From assembly GCA_963771655.1 (NCBI GenBank), contig CAVYUG010000001.1:1-64000 (forward strand): a DNA stretch of 64,000 nt, given 5' to 3'. The notes under the pieces are model-generated. The model was given only the letters and a program-made list of their open reading frames with translations, had not been told where the DNA came from and made no database searches. This DNA comes from JAWVFM01 sp963771655. GTDB lineage: Bacteria > Actinomycetota > Thermoleophilia > Solirubrobacterales > 70-9. This document shows, piece by piece, positions 42,240 to 50,560 of this stretch (position 1 is its first letter; every line of letters starts with the position of its first letter). The position numbers and the translations under genes are program-made.

Positions 42240-43730
42240 GTGAACCCCGATGCGACCATCACTCGGCGGCGCCTCGTCGGCACGGCCCTGGGCACGGGCG
42301 CAGGGCTCGCGCTCGGTGGCGTGCCGAGCGCGGTTGCCCACCGCAAGCACCGGCGGAAGGCCGACGTCGCGATCGTCGGGGCCGGATTCGCCGGCCTCAC
42401 CGCGGCGCTCGAGCTCGTGCGCAAGGGCCGCTCGGTGGTGGTGCTCGAGGCGCGCGACCGGACCGGCGGTCGCGTGTTCAGCCACCACCTCGGGAAGGGT
42501 GTCATCTCCGAGGGCGGGGGAACCTTTGTCGGCCCGACGCAGAATCACGTGCTCGCGCTGGCGAAGGAGCTCGGAGTCCGGAAGTTCCCCACCTTCGACG
42601 ACGGCGACAACGTTTACATCAACGGCTCCACGAGGCTCACCTACAGCGATACGGGGCCGACCGGCACAGCGCCTCCGGATCCCGCAATCCTTCCTGACCT
42701 GATCACTGCCGTGACGCAGCTCGACCAGATGGCAACGACCATCCCGATCGATGCGCCGTGGGATGCGGCCAGCGCCGCCGAATGGGACGGCGAGACCCTC
42801 GATGCATGGATCGCGGCAAACACGATCAACCCCGAGTTTCGCACCGGCCTGGTCCCACTCGCGACACGGCCGATCTTCGGCGCCGAGCCCCGCGAGCTCT
42901 CGCTTCTCTTCACGCTCTTCTACATCGCCGCCTCAGGCGACGAGACCCACCCGGGCACGTTCGAGCGGAACTTCGACACGCGCGACGGGGCGCAGATGTA
43001 CCGCTTCGTCGGGGGCACGCAGCGCCTAATCGACCTCGTGGCGAAGGCGCTCGGGCGGCGCGTCGTCCTCGGTTCGCCCGTGCGGCGGATCGAGCAGGAG
43101 CGCGGCGGCGTTCGCGTCACCTCCGATCGCGTCGTCGTTGACGCCCAGGAGGTGATCGTCGCCGTCCCGCCCGCGGTCGCCGGGCACATCCACTACGCGC
43201 CGAAGCTTCCCGCCCGGCGGGCGAAGCTCAACCGCCGCCTGCGCCAGGGCAGCCTGATCAAGGCCGCCGCCGTGTACGAGACGCCGTTCTGGCGCGACGA
43301 TGGGCTCAACGGCACCGCGGTCGCCACCGGTGGGCCCGTCAACGCCACCTTCGACGATTCCCCGCCGGGCGGGAAGCCCGGCATCGTCTTCGGGTTCATC
43401 GGCGGCGACAACGCGAGGGCTCACCGCAGGCTCTCGCGCGCGAAGCGGCGCAGGGCGGTGCTCGCCAACTACATCGACTTCTTCGGCTCGAAGGCCGCGA
43501 AGCCCGTCGAGTACTTCGAGACCGACTGGTCCGCAAGCCCCTGGACGCGTGGCTGTCCCGTCGGCATCGCCGCCCCGGGGACCTACACGGCATACGGCCC
43601 CGCACTCCGCAAACCCGTCGGCCGCGTCCATTGGGCCGGCACAGAGACGTCCACATATTGGAACGGTTACATGGACGGCGCCGTGCGGTCGGGCGAGCGG
43701 GCGGCAGCCGAGGTGCTCGACCGGCTGTGA
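42240..43730 (+). CDS. Tat-exported flavin amine oxidase
   Basis: 496 residues. N-terminal twin-arginine signal (TRRRLVGTALGTGAGLALG), then FAD-binding VAIVGAGFAGLTAALEL and VLEARDRTGGRVFS. C-terminal flavin segment GRVHWAGTETSTYWNGYMDGAVRSG, the monoamine-oxidase family hallmark. Folded export with FAD is implied. The cysteine that links FAD in human MAO is not at the usual place. Substrate probably a primary or polyamine; not determined. GTG start. Confidence 0.88.
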   Translation: MNPDATITRRRLVGTALGTGAGLALGGVPSAVAHRKHRRKADVAIVGAGFAGLTAALELVRKGRSVVVLEARDRTGGRVFSHHLGKGVISEGGGTFVGPTQNHVLALAKELGVRKFPTFDDGDNVYINGSTRLTYSDTGPTGTAPPDPAILPDLITAVTQLDQMATTIPIDAPWDAASAAEWDGETLDAWIAANTINPEFRTGLVPLATRPIFGAEPRELSLLFTLFYIAASGDETHPGTFERNFDTRDGAQMYRFVGGTQRLIDLVAKALGRRVVLGSPVRRIEQERGGVRVTSDRVVVDAQEVIVAVPPAVAGHIHYAPKLPARRAKLNRRLRQGSLIKAAAVYETPFWRDDGLNGTAVATGGPVNATFDDSPPGGKPGIVFGFIGGDNARAHRRLSRAKRRRAVLANYIDFFGSKAAKPVEYFETDWSASPWTRGCPVGIAAPGTYTAYGPALRKPVGRVHWAGTETSTYWNGYMDGAVRSGERAAAEVLDRL

Positions 43731-43761
43731 GCGCGAAGCCGGCGAGCCGGCCTCCTCGCTC

Positions 43762-43767
43762 TATCCT
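43762..43767 (+). promoter_or_regulatory. -10 element TATCCT of ispG, leaderless geometry
   Basis: TATCCT ends 6 nt before the GTG at 43774. It supports this GTG as the start and independent transcription from the amine oxidase gene. Confidence 0.42.
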
Positions 43768-43773
43768 CATTTC

Positions 43774-45063
43774 GTGGCATCGAAGCGCCAGATCTTCGTC
43801 AAGGACGTGCCGATCGGCGGCGGCGCGCCGGTCGCCGTCCAGACGATGACGAAGACCGAGACCGCGAACCTCGACGCGACGATGGAGCAGATCGGCAAGG
43901 TGACGGACGCCGGCGCCGACCTCGTCCGCGTCGCGGTGCCCAGGGACAAGGACGTCGAGGCCCTGCGCACGATCGTGCGCGACTCGCCGATTCCGGTCAT
44001 CGCCGACATCCACTTCAACCACACCCTCGCGCTGAAGGCGATCGACGCCGGCGCGCACTGCATCCGGCTCAACCCCGGCAACATCGGTGGGCGCGAGAAG
44101 GTGGCCGAGGTCGCTGAGCGCGCGACCGCCGCCGGCGTGCCGATGCGCATCGGCGTGAACTCCGGCTCGCTGCCGAAGCACCTGCACGAGCTCGAGAGGA
44201 GCGAGCCGGTGGAGGCCCTCGTGACCGCCGCGGTCGAGTTCTGCGAGCTCATGGAGTCGCTCGACTTCGAGAACTTCAAGGTGTCGATCAAGTCGACCAA
44301 CGTGCCGAACACGATCGCTGCCAACCGGCTGCTATCCGAGCGCGTGCCCTATCCGCTCCACCTCGGAATCACCGAGGCCGGCACCAAGTGGTCGGGCTCG
44401 CTCAAGTCGGCGGTCGGCTTGGGCACCCTTCTCGCCGACGGGATCGGCGACACGATCCGGATCTCGCTTTCGACCTTCCATGCAGAGGAGGAGGTGAAGG
44501 TCGCGTGGGAGATCCTCAAGGCGCTTCAGATCCGCGAGCGGGGCCCGGTCCTGATCGCCTGCCCAACCTGCGGACGCCTGCAGTTCGACATGGATACCGT
44601 CGTCGCCGAGATCGAGGAGCGCCTCGAGCGCTACACCGAGCCGATCGAGGTCGCGGTACTCGGCTGCGCCGTCAACGGCATCGGTGAGGCCTCGCACGCG
44701 GACTTCGGGATCACCGGGGCGAGGAACGAGGGCCTGATCTTCGCCGACGGCAAGCCGCTGCGCAAGGTCCCTCAGGCGGAGCTCGTCGACGCGCTCTTCG
44801 CGGAGATCGATCGCTCCCTCGACCGCGGTGAGGTTGAGGTCGACGAGCGAAGAGCGGCTGAGGGCGCCGACTGGCTCGCGCGCATCGAGGAGGAGAACGC
44901 CGGCGAGCTCACCCCGGAGCGGATCGCCAAGCTCGAGGCCGAGGCTGCTCGAGCCGAGGGCCGCGATGTCACCTCTGAGCCGTTTACGGCGCCGGTCGGC
45001 ACGCGGGCGCCGCTTGACGAGGACGCCTCGCCCACCGCGGGGCGGCGCTTCACGCGGGCCTGA
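43774..45063 (+). CDS. ispG: 4-hydroxy-3-methylbut-2-enyl diphosphate synthase IspG
   Basis: 429 residues. Barrel part with VQTMTKTETANLDATMEQI and IRLNPGNIGGREKV; the 4Fe-4S cysteines are in LIACPTCGRLQ and GCAVNGIGEA. Sixth MEP-pathway step. After the usual end it continues for about 90 residues with an acidic, Glu/Ala-rich tail not expected in E. coli IspG. GTG start; upstream in-frame codons overlap the amine oxidase gene and were rejected. Confidence 0.95.
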   Translation: MASKRQIFVKDVPIGGGAPVAVQTMTKTETANLDATMEQIGKVTDAGADLVRVAVPRDKDVEALRTIVRDSPIPVIADIHFNHTLALKAIDAGAHCIRLNPGNIGGREKVAEVAERATAAGVPMRIGVNSGSLPKHLHELERSEPVEALVTAAVEFCELMESLDFENFKVSIKSTNVPNTIAANRLLSERVPYPLHLGITEAGTKWSGSLKSAVGLGTLLADGIGDTIRISLSTFHAEEEVKVAWEILKALQIRERGPVLIACPTCGRLQFDMDTVVAEIEERLERYTEPIEVAVLGCAVNGIGEASHADFGITGARNEGLIFADGKPLRKVPQAELVDALFAEIDRSLDRGEVEVDERRAAEGADWLARIEEENAGELTPERIAKLEAEAARAEGRDVTSEPFTAPVGTRAPLDEDASPTAGRRFTRA

Positions 45064-45064
45064 G

Positions 45065-45490
45065 TTGCCCTACCGGCGGCTCGCGGCGGCCGAGGCTTTC
45101 TGGCGTCCGTCGAACCAGATGGGCGTCGAGAACACCGATCTGGAAAAGCAGCTGGAGGCGACCGAGCTGGGCGCTCGGCTCTGGCGGCTCCGCCCGGGTC
45201 AGGCATCGACGAAGCACCGCCATCGGACCCAGGAGGAGCTCTACGTGCTCATCGAGGGGACGGGGAGGATGCGCGTGGACGGTGACCTCCTCACGCTGGG
45301 AAAGCTCGACGCCGTGCTCGTCGAGCCGAACTCGGTCCGGCAGGTCTTCAACGACAGCGATCAGAATGTGCTGTGGCTCGTTGCGGGAGCGCCGCCGGAG
45401 GCCGCCAACACGCTCGAGATGAGCGACGAGGACCTCGCCTGGATGTATCCCGACGGGCCGAAGGCGATGCCGCCCGAGCTCGCCGGCTAG
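45065..45490 (+). CDS. small cupin-domain protein
   Basis: 141 residues from a TTG at 45065, one base after the ispG stop. Single cupin: KHRHRTQEELYVLIEGTG holds the first metal-binding His-His-Glu set, and VEPNSVRQVFNDSDQ the second strand with no His, so metal binding may be partial. A Met codon at 45119 is an alternative start, but it would lose the first strand. Function unknown. Shares CTAG stop with the next gene. Confidence 0.7.
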   Translation: MPYRRLAAAEAFWRPSNQMGVENTDLEKQLEATELGARLWRLRPGQASTKHRHRTQEELYVLIEGTGRMRVDGDLLTLGKLDAVLVEPNSVRQVFNDSDQNVLWLVAGAPPEAANTLEMSDEDLAWMYPDGPKAMPPELAG

Positions 45491-45753
45491 CGCCGCCCGC
45501 CGCCGGTGACGGCGCGGACGATCAGCAGCAGCAGCACCGAGCCGCCGATGGCGATCAGCCAGGTGCCGAGGTCGAAGAAGTGACCGAGCTCTCCGATGTC
45601 GAGAGCGGTCGCGATGAAGCCTCCGAGGAGCGCACCGAGGATCCCGACCGCCATCGTGCCGAAACAGCCGCTCGGCTCGGTCTTGCCGGGCACGAGCGCC
45701 CGGGCGATGAGGCCGGCGAACAGCCCCAGGAAGATCCAGGCAATGAGACCCAT
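45487..45753 (-). CDS. GlsB/YeaQ/YmgE family membrane protein
   Basis: 88 residues, three membrane segments. Family pattern AGLIARALVPGKTEPSGC and GILGALLGGFIATAL, formerly called transglycosylase-associated protein. Usually induced under general stress in other bacteria; molecular role unknown. Divergent from the GNAT gene 25 bp away with an overlapping -10 element. Confidence 0.88.
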   Translation of the reverse strand: MGLIAWIFLGLFAGLIARALVPGKTEPSGCFGTMAVGILGALLGGFIATALDIGELGHFFDLGTWLIAIGGSVLLLLIVRAVTGGGRR

Positions 45754-45761
45754 TGGCCCGC

Positions 45762-45771
45762 AGCGTAGCCT
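45762..45771. promoter_or_regulatory. overlapping divergent -10 elements, GlsB-like and GNAT genes
   Basis: On the plus strand TAGCCT (45766-45771) ends 7 nt before the GNAT GTG at 45779. On the minus strand TACGCT (45767-45762) ends 8 nt before the GlsB-like ATG at 45753. The two hexamers share two base pairs, so both genes would be leaderless and their promoters mutually exclusive. Confidence 0.5.
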
Positions 45772-45778
45772 GCCGAGG

Positions 45779-46357
45779 GTGCTCGACCCCTCCCAGCCAA
45801 TCGAGACCGACCGGCTGCTCCTTCGGCCGTTCGCGGAGAACGACCTCGAGGCGCTTCATTCGCTTCATTCGCGCGAGGACGTCGCGCGCTATCTCTACCT
45901 CGGGCCGCGCGACGTCGAAGGCACCCGCGCGGCCCTCGCCGAGAAGCTTCTCGAGACGAGCCTCGACGAGGAGGGCTCGAGGTTGACGCTGGCCGCGACG
46001 CCACTTGCCGGCGGCCCGCTGATCGGCGAGGTGACGCTCTGGTGGCGCAGCAGCGAGCATCGCCAGGGTGAGGTCGGCTTCGTCTTCCACCCGGACCACG
46101 GCGGGAGCGGCCTGGCGACCGAGGCGGCGGCCGCCATGCTCGATCTCGGGTTCGGCGTCCTTGGACTGCACCGCGTCTACGGCCGCTGCGACGCCCGTAA
46201 CGAGCGCTCGGCACGCTTGATGGAGCGTCTCGGGATGCGCCGGGAGGCGCACCTGGCGGAGAACGAGTGGGTGAAGGGCGAATGGACGGACGAGCTCGTC
46301 TACGCGATTCTCGAGCGCGAATGGCGAGCGCTCACGCGGCCACCGCAGCCGGAATGA
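45779..46357 (+). CDS. GNAT-family N-acetyltransferase (RimJ/RimL-like)
   Basis: 192 residues. IETDRLLLRPFAENDLEALH is the typical RimJ/RimL-like start; GEVGFVFHPDHGGSGLATEAAAAML is the acetyl-CoA pyrophosphate loop, and VYGRCDARNERSARLMERLGM the later motif. Acetylates an amine, protein N-terminus or antibiotic; substrate unknown. Overlaps the convergent gene by 26 bp. Confidence 0.85.
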   Translation: MLDPSQPIETDRLLLRPFAENDLEALHSLHSREDVARYLYLGPRDVEGTRAALAEKLLETSLDEEGSRLTLAATPLAGGPLIGEVTLWWRSSEHRQGEVGFVFHPDHGGSGLATEAAAAMLDLGFGVLGLHRVYGRCDARNERSARLMERLGMRREAHLAENEWVKGEWTDELVYAILEREWRALTRPPQPE

Positions 46358-47357
46358 CGCAGGCCGCGCCCTCCGAGAACCCCTGCGGCTCGATGCCGAC
46401 CGCGTGGTTGAAGCGAGCGCGGAAGTTCTCGAGGGCGATCGCGCTCGTGAGCTCCACGATCTGGGCGTCGTCGAGCTCCGCGCGGAGGCGGGCGAACAGC
46501 TCGTCGTCGACCTCGGCGGGCGTGCGGCTGACCGCGGTCGCGTAGTCGAGCACGAGGCGATCGAGCGCGGAGAACGCGCCGCTCGACCGGTAGCGCGCGA
46601 GCTCCTGCAGCTCACGGTCGGTGAAGCCGGCCCTGGCCCGAGCGAGATGGGAACCGAAGTCCATGCACCACTCGCAGCCGACGATCGCCGCCGCGCGCAG
46701 CTCTCCCAGCATCTTGAGGCGCTCGGGGACACGGTGCGAATATTCGAGCGCGAGCTCCAGCGCCCCGTACCCCGTGCCGAGCTTCCTGTGGTGCGCGAAG
46801 GCGTCGACCGGCCGGACGTCTCCGCCGTACCGGCGTCGCGCGTACGCACGGCCGAACCAGGTGAGCGGGCCGCCGGGCGGTGGGCCGAGGCGGCTTCCGC
46901 CGCCCGCCGGCGCGGGCTGCGCGCGCTCCGTCGCTGTCGGCCGTCGCGTCAGCCAGAGGAGGACCAGCGCGAGCACAACCGAGAGCACGAGCGTCGTGCC
47001 GTTCGCCACCTGGTCGCCGCCGCCGAGGTCGTGGTCGTTCGCGAGGTGATAGATCGTGTGCGGAACCGCGTACGCGAGGTAGCCGACGAGCGCCAGCTGC
47101 ACGACTCGGCGCTCGAGCCACAGGGCTGCCAGCCCGAGGATCAGCCCGAGCGCGACGAAGGTCGCACCGACGTCGGTCGCCAGATGCGAGTTGTAGGGCC
47201 CAAACGCTCCGAGCCAGTGGTGCCCGGCGCCCGGGAACGAGTCGAACCATCCGTGCGGCGAGGCGAGCGCCCACGCGCCGATCAGGAACTGCGGGACGCC
47301 GAGGATGAGGAGCCCTCCTCGCAGAACGCCCGGCATCCGGACACCCGTCGCTTCCAT
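46332..47357 (-). CDS. fusion of a four-helix membrane domain and an AhpD-like carboxymuconolactone decarboxylase domain
   Basis: 341 residues. Residues about 10-140 form four membrane helices (GVPQFLIGAWALASPHGWF...). A Pro-rich linker leads to a CMD/AhpD-like domain from about 170, with RAAAIVGCEWCMDFGSH giving the redox pair Cys228/Cys231 and a downstream His-containing region. The C-terminal part is usually a free-standing peroxidase-type protein; here it would be held at the inner membrane face. GGAGG lies six bases before the ATG. Role, perhaps peroxide defence, is inferred. Confidence 0.75.
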   Translation of the reverse strand: MEATGVRMPGVLRGGLLILGVPQFLIGAWALASPHGWFDSFPGAGHHWLGAFGPYNSHLATDVGATFVALGLILGLAALWLERRVVQLALVGYLAYAVPHTIYHLANDHDLGGGDQVANGTTLVLSVVLALVLLWLTRRPTATERAQPAPAGGGSRLGPPPGGPLTWFGRAYARRRYGGDVRPVDAFAHHRKLGTGYGALELALEYSHRVPERLKMLGELRAAAIVGCEWCMDFGSHLARARAGFTDRELQELARYRSSGAFSALDRLVLDYATAVSRTPAEVDDELFARLRAELDDAQIVELTSAIALENFRARFNHAVGIEPQGFSEGAACVIPAAVAA

Positions 47358-47442
47358 CGCCTACCTCCAGTCGCGTTGCCGAATGAGCATTCGGCTCCAT
47401 CGTAAGCGGCGCGAGCATGCGCGCCGGTAGGCTGGCCGCCCG

Positions 47443-49128
47443 ATGACCCGCCTCTCCACGCTATTCCTGCCGACGTTGCGCGAGGACCCTGCCGATGCGG
47501 AGGCGCTCTCACACCGGCTGATGGTCCGCGCCGGCCTCATCCGCCAGCTCGGCGCAGGTCTCTGGACCTATCTGCCCGCAGGCTTCCGCGTGATCCGCAG
47601 AACCGAGACGATCGTCCGCGAGGAGATGGGGGCGATCGGCGCGCAGGAGATGCTGATGCCCGTCCTGCAGCCGGCCGAGCTGTGGAAGCGGTCGGGCAGG
47701 TACGCGATCGACGAGCTGTTCAAGCTCCACGACCGGAAGGACGCAGCGATGGTCCTGGCGCTGAGCCACGAGGAGGCCCTGACCTACCACGTCGCGCGCG
47801 AGATTCGGTCGTACCGAGACTTGCCGATGCTCCTCTTCCACATCCAGACCAAGGAGCGCGACGAGCCGAGGCCGAGGGCCGGCGTGTTGCGGACGCGCGA
47901 GTTCACGATGAAGGACTCGTACTCGTTCGATCGCGACACCGACGGCCTGGAGCGCAGCTACAAGCTCCATATCGAGGCGTACGACCGCATATTCGATCGT
48001 TGCGGACTTCGCTGGTACCGAGTGGAATCCGACGTCGGGATGATGGGGGGCTCAGGCGCGGACGAGTACATGGCGCCCTGCGCGGCGGGCGAGAACGAGG
48101 TCGCGCTTGCGCCCGGCTATGCAGCGAACGTCGAGATCGCCTCAGCGGAGCCACAGCCGGTCGAGCTCCCACCGTCCCTCGACGACCCGAGGGAGGTCCC
48201 AACACCGGGCCTCATAACCGTGGGGGAGGTATCCGAAGCACTCGGCGTCTCCACAGGAGCGCTGATCAAAGCGATGCCCGTCATGGTTGAGGACCGTGGA
48301 ATGGTCGTCGCGCTGGTGCGCGGAGACCACCGCCTCAACGAGATCAAGCTGCGAAATTCCCTCGGCGCGGACTTCAGGCTCGCCACCGAGGGGGAGATCT
48401 CATCCGAGCTCGGGCCGCCCGGGTTCGTCGGCCCTGTGGGCGCAAACCTGCCGGTGATCAAGGACGCCGCGATCGTGGGGGACGGGTACGTGTGTGGCGC
48501 CAATAGAGAGGACACCCACCTGATCGGCGTTTCGCCCGCGCGCGACTTCACCTTCGAGGAGCACGACATCCGTTCCGTGAAGGCCGGGGACCTCGCGCCC
48601 GGCGGCCACCCGATCGAGATCGAGACCGCCATCGAGATCGGCAACATCTTCAAGCTCGGGACGCGCTACTCAGAACCGCTGGGCGCCACGTACCTCGACG
48701 AGGACGGCCGTGAGGCGCCGATCGTCATGGGCAGCTACGGGATCGGCCCGGCGCGGATCGTCGCGGCCTCGATCGAGCAGCGCGCCGACGAGGTGGGCAT
48801 CGTGTGGCCCCGCTCGCTCGCTCCGTGGGCGGTGCACGTGGTCGCGATCGGCAAGGCCGGCGACGAGGCCACGGAGGTGGCGGAGGCCCTCTACCGCGAG
48901 CTTTCCGACCAGGGGGTCGAGACCCTGCTCGATGACCGCGACGCAGGCCCGGGCGAGAAGCTCACCGACGCCGAGCTCCTCGGCTGTCCGCTGCGGATCA
49001 CGGTTGGCCGGCGCGCCCTCGCCGACGGCGTTGTCGAGGCCCGGGTGCGGTCCACGGGGGCCGAGCACCGATTGGCGGCCGCGGAGGCGGCGCGAGAGGC
49101 GATCGACCTCCTTTCCGAGCTTGAGTGA
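47443..49128 (+). CDS. proS: prolyl-tRNA synthetase, bacterial type
   Basis: 561 residues. Class II motifs: RQLGAGLWTYLPAGFRVIRR, motif 2 PRPRAGVLRTREFTMKDSYSF, and motif 3 GSYGIGPARIVAASIEQ. The middle part (about 230-380) is the YbaK-like editing insertion that clears Ala-tRNA(Pro). C-terminal anticodon domain with HVVAIGKAGDEATEV. TAGGCT lies nine bases before the ATG. Confidence 0.96.
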   Translation: MTRLSTLFLPTLREDPADAEALSHRLMVRAGLIRQLGAGLWTYLPAGFRVIRRTETIVREEMGAIGAQEMLMPVLQPAELWKRSGRYAIDELFKLHDRKDAAMVLALSHEEALTYHVAREIRSYRDLPMLLFHIQTKERDEPRPRAGVLRTREFTMKDSYSFDRDTDGLERSYKLHIEAYDRIFDRCGLRWYRVESDVGMMGGSGADEYMAPCAAGENEVALAPGYAANVEIASAEPQPVELPPSLDDPREVPTPGLITVGEVSEALGVSTGALIKAMPVMVEDRGMVVALVRGDHRLNEIKLRNSLGADFRLATEGEISSELGPPGFVGPVGANLPVIKDAAIVGDGYVCGANREDTHLIGVSPARDFTFEEHDIRSVKAGDLAPGGHPIEIETAIEIGNIFKLGTRYSEPLGATYLDEDGREAPIVMGSYGIGPARIVAASIEQRADEVGIVWPRSLAPWAVHVVAIGKAGDEATEVAEALYRELSDQGVETLLDDRDAGPGEKLTDAELLGCPLRITVGRRALADGVVEARVRSTGAEHRLAAAEAAREAIDLLSELE

Positions 49129-49735
49129 CGAGAAAGCGCATGGGTTCAGACGGCTCGCCGGGATCGATCGCTCGGGGCCGCGGCCCAGGCAGACGCGGCG
49201 GGGAGAGCCGCTACGCCCGTTCACGATCCCGAACCTCGTCGGGTACCTGCGCCTCGCCGGGATCCCGGTCTTCCTGTACCTCGCGCTCGGCTCGGGTGAC
49301 GGCCGGTCGGCGGCCGCCGCGGCCGTCTACTTCTTCGTCGTCGCCGGCGACTTCCTCGACGGCTTCCTGGCTCGCGCGACCGGGCAGTACTCGCGACTCG
49401 GATCGCTGCTGGATCCGCTTGTCGATCGCCTCAGCGTCATTGCCGGGATCGTTGTTGCCTGGAAGTTCGACCTCTTGCCACGGTGGGCGATGGCCCTCGC
49501 GGTCGCGAGGGAGATCGTGACGCTGGTCCTCTCCGAATTGGCCCTCCGGCGCGGGATCGAGATCGAGATCAACTGGGTCGGGCGGATCGGAGTGGCGCTC
49601 ACGTTCGGAGGCCTCTTCCTCTCGCTGGTGCTCGATTCATGGATTCCGTCGGCGATGTTCGTCGCCGGGGTGGGGCTAGGCGTGGTCGCCACCGTCCTCT
49701 ATGTGCGGGCCTCTCGTCGCGTCCGAGTGGCCTGA
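49121..49735 (+). CDS. CDP-alcohol phosphatidyltransferase (PgsA-like)
   Basis: 204 residues from a TTG at 49121 overlapping the proS stop. The complete family signature is present: GDFLDGFLARATG...GSLLDPLVDRLSV (D-x2-DG-x2-AR-x8-G-x3-D-x3-D). About six membrane helices. Uses CDP-diacylglycerol; product could be phosphatidylglycerol phosphate, cardiolipin or phosphatidylinositol phosphate, not distinguishable here. No ribosome-binding site is evident, so the start is the least certain part. Confidence 0.87.
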   Translation: MSDEKAHGFRRLAGIDRSGPRPRQTRRGEPLRPFTIPNLVGYLRLAGIPVFLYLALGSGDGRSAAAAAVYFFVVAGDFLDGFLARATGQYSRLGSLLDPLVDRLSVIAGIVVAWKFDLLPRWAMALAVAREIVTLVLSELALRRGIEIEINWVGRIGVALTFGGLFLSLVLDSWIPSAMFVAGVGLGVVATVLYVRASRRVRVA

Positions 49736-49774
49736 CGCGAGATGCAGGCCAACGGCCAAACACTCAACCTCTAG

Positions 49775-49801
49775 TTGATGTTGGGCTGACGCGCCTATAA
49801 T
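49775..49801 (+). promoter_or_regulatory. consensus promoter of the RsiG-like operon, leaderless
   Basis: Perfect TATAAT at 49796-49801, 6 nt before the ATG at 49808, with TTGATG at 49775-49780 (15-bp spacing). An inverted repeat TCAAC-CTCTA-GTTGA (49764-49778) overlaps the -35 region and could be an operator. Transcription would start on the initiator ATG. The strongest promoter match in the window. Confidence 0.6.
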
Positions 49802-49807
49802 CGGCGC

Positions 49808-50071
49808 ATGGACGAAACGTATCCGGATGTCGGCTCGATGAGCGACGAGGAGCTCAAGTCGTTGATCGAGGAGCTCAAGGTCGAGGAGCGCGACGTTTCC
49901 TACCGACGCCGCCTTCTCCACGGCAAGATCGATCTCCTGCGCGCGGAGCTCGTGAACCGGCTTCGCTCGAAGCACGAGGCCGGCGACACGATGATCTCCG
50001 GCGGGGACGTTCAGACGCTGACCGACATCCTCCTCGGAAAGGTCGAGGCGCCACCGGGCGAGGACGCCTAG
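49808..50071 (+). CDS. RsiG-like coiled-coil anti-sigma factor (c-di-GMP motif)
   Basis: 87 residues. Residues 11-52 form an antiparallel-type helical hairpin starting MSDEELKSLIEELK. The second helix holds the spacing of the RsiG c-di-GMP motif E-x3-S-x2-R-x3-Q-x3-D: Glu27, Ser31, Arg34, His38 (usual Gln) and Asp42. RsiG with c-di-GMP sequesters the sigma factor WhiG in Streptomyces; single-motif forms that work as homodimers are described in Rubrobacter. The short form here fits the latter. No whiG gene is in the window. Next gene is the FHA protein after 9 bp. Confidence 0.65.
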   Translation: MDETYPDVGSMSDEELKSLIEELKVEERDVSYRRRLLHGKIDLLRAELVNRLRSKHEAGDTMISGGDVQTLTDILLGKVEAPPGEDA

Positions 50072-50080
50072 GGGCGGGCG

Positions 50081-50560
50081 ATGGCCTCGATCCACTGTCC
50101 GGAGTGCGGCTTCGTCAACGCCGAGGGCGCGAACTACTGCCAGAAGTGCGGCGCCTACCTCGGGCGGCCCGAGGGGGCGGAGGAGCAGCAGCCGACCACC
50201 ATGAGCTACCGGGTCGATGAGACCGGCGAGTACCAGCCGGTGGATCTCGAGGAGGAGGTCGATCGCGTCGGCGCCGCGCTCGTCATCCGCTCCGGGGGCG
50301 GGCGCTCGGGCGAGAGCTTCACGATCGACCAGGAGCGCATGAGCATCGGTCGCACCCCCGATGCCGCCGTCTTCCTTGACGACGTCACCGTCTCGCGCAA
50401 CCACGCCCTCGTCGTCCATCGCGAGGACGGCCACTACATCGACGACCTCGGCTCCCTGAACGGCACCTACGTGAACCGGCGCCGGATCGAGTCGCATCGG
50501 CTCGAGGACGGCGACGAGATCCAGATCGGCAAGTACAAGCTCTCCTACCTGGAGCGGTGA
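50081..50560 (+). CDS. zinc-ribbon plus FHA-domain protein (GarA-like)
   Basis: 159 residues. N-terminal zinc ribbon CPECG...CQKCG (Cys6, 9, 20, 23), then a linker with PTTMSYR, a possible phospho-threonine site like the ETTS motif of GarA. FHA domain from about residue 66: MSIGRTPDAAVFL, VSRNHALV and LGSLNGTYVN carry the Arg, Ser, His and Asn that bind phosphothreonine. In mycobacteria GarA is phosphorylated by PknB/PknG and controls glutamate metabolism; it too sits before a MerR gene. Zinc ribbon is an addition. Overlaps the next gene by TGATG. Confidence 0.88.
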   Translation: MASIHCPECGFVNAEGANYCQKCGAYLGRPEGAEEQQPTTMSYRVDETGEYQPVDLEEEVDRVGAALVIRSGGGRSGESFTIDQERMSIGRTPDAAVFLDDVTVSRNHALVVHREDGHYIDDLGSLNGTYVNRRRIESHRLEDGDEIQIGKYKLSYLER

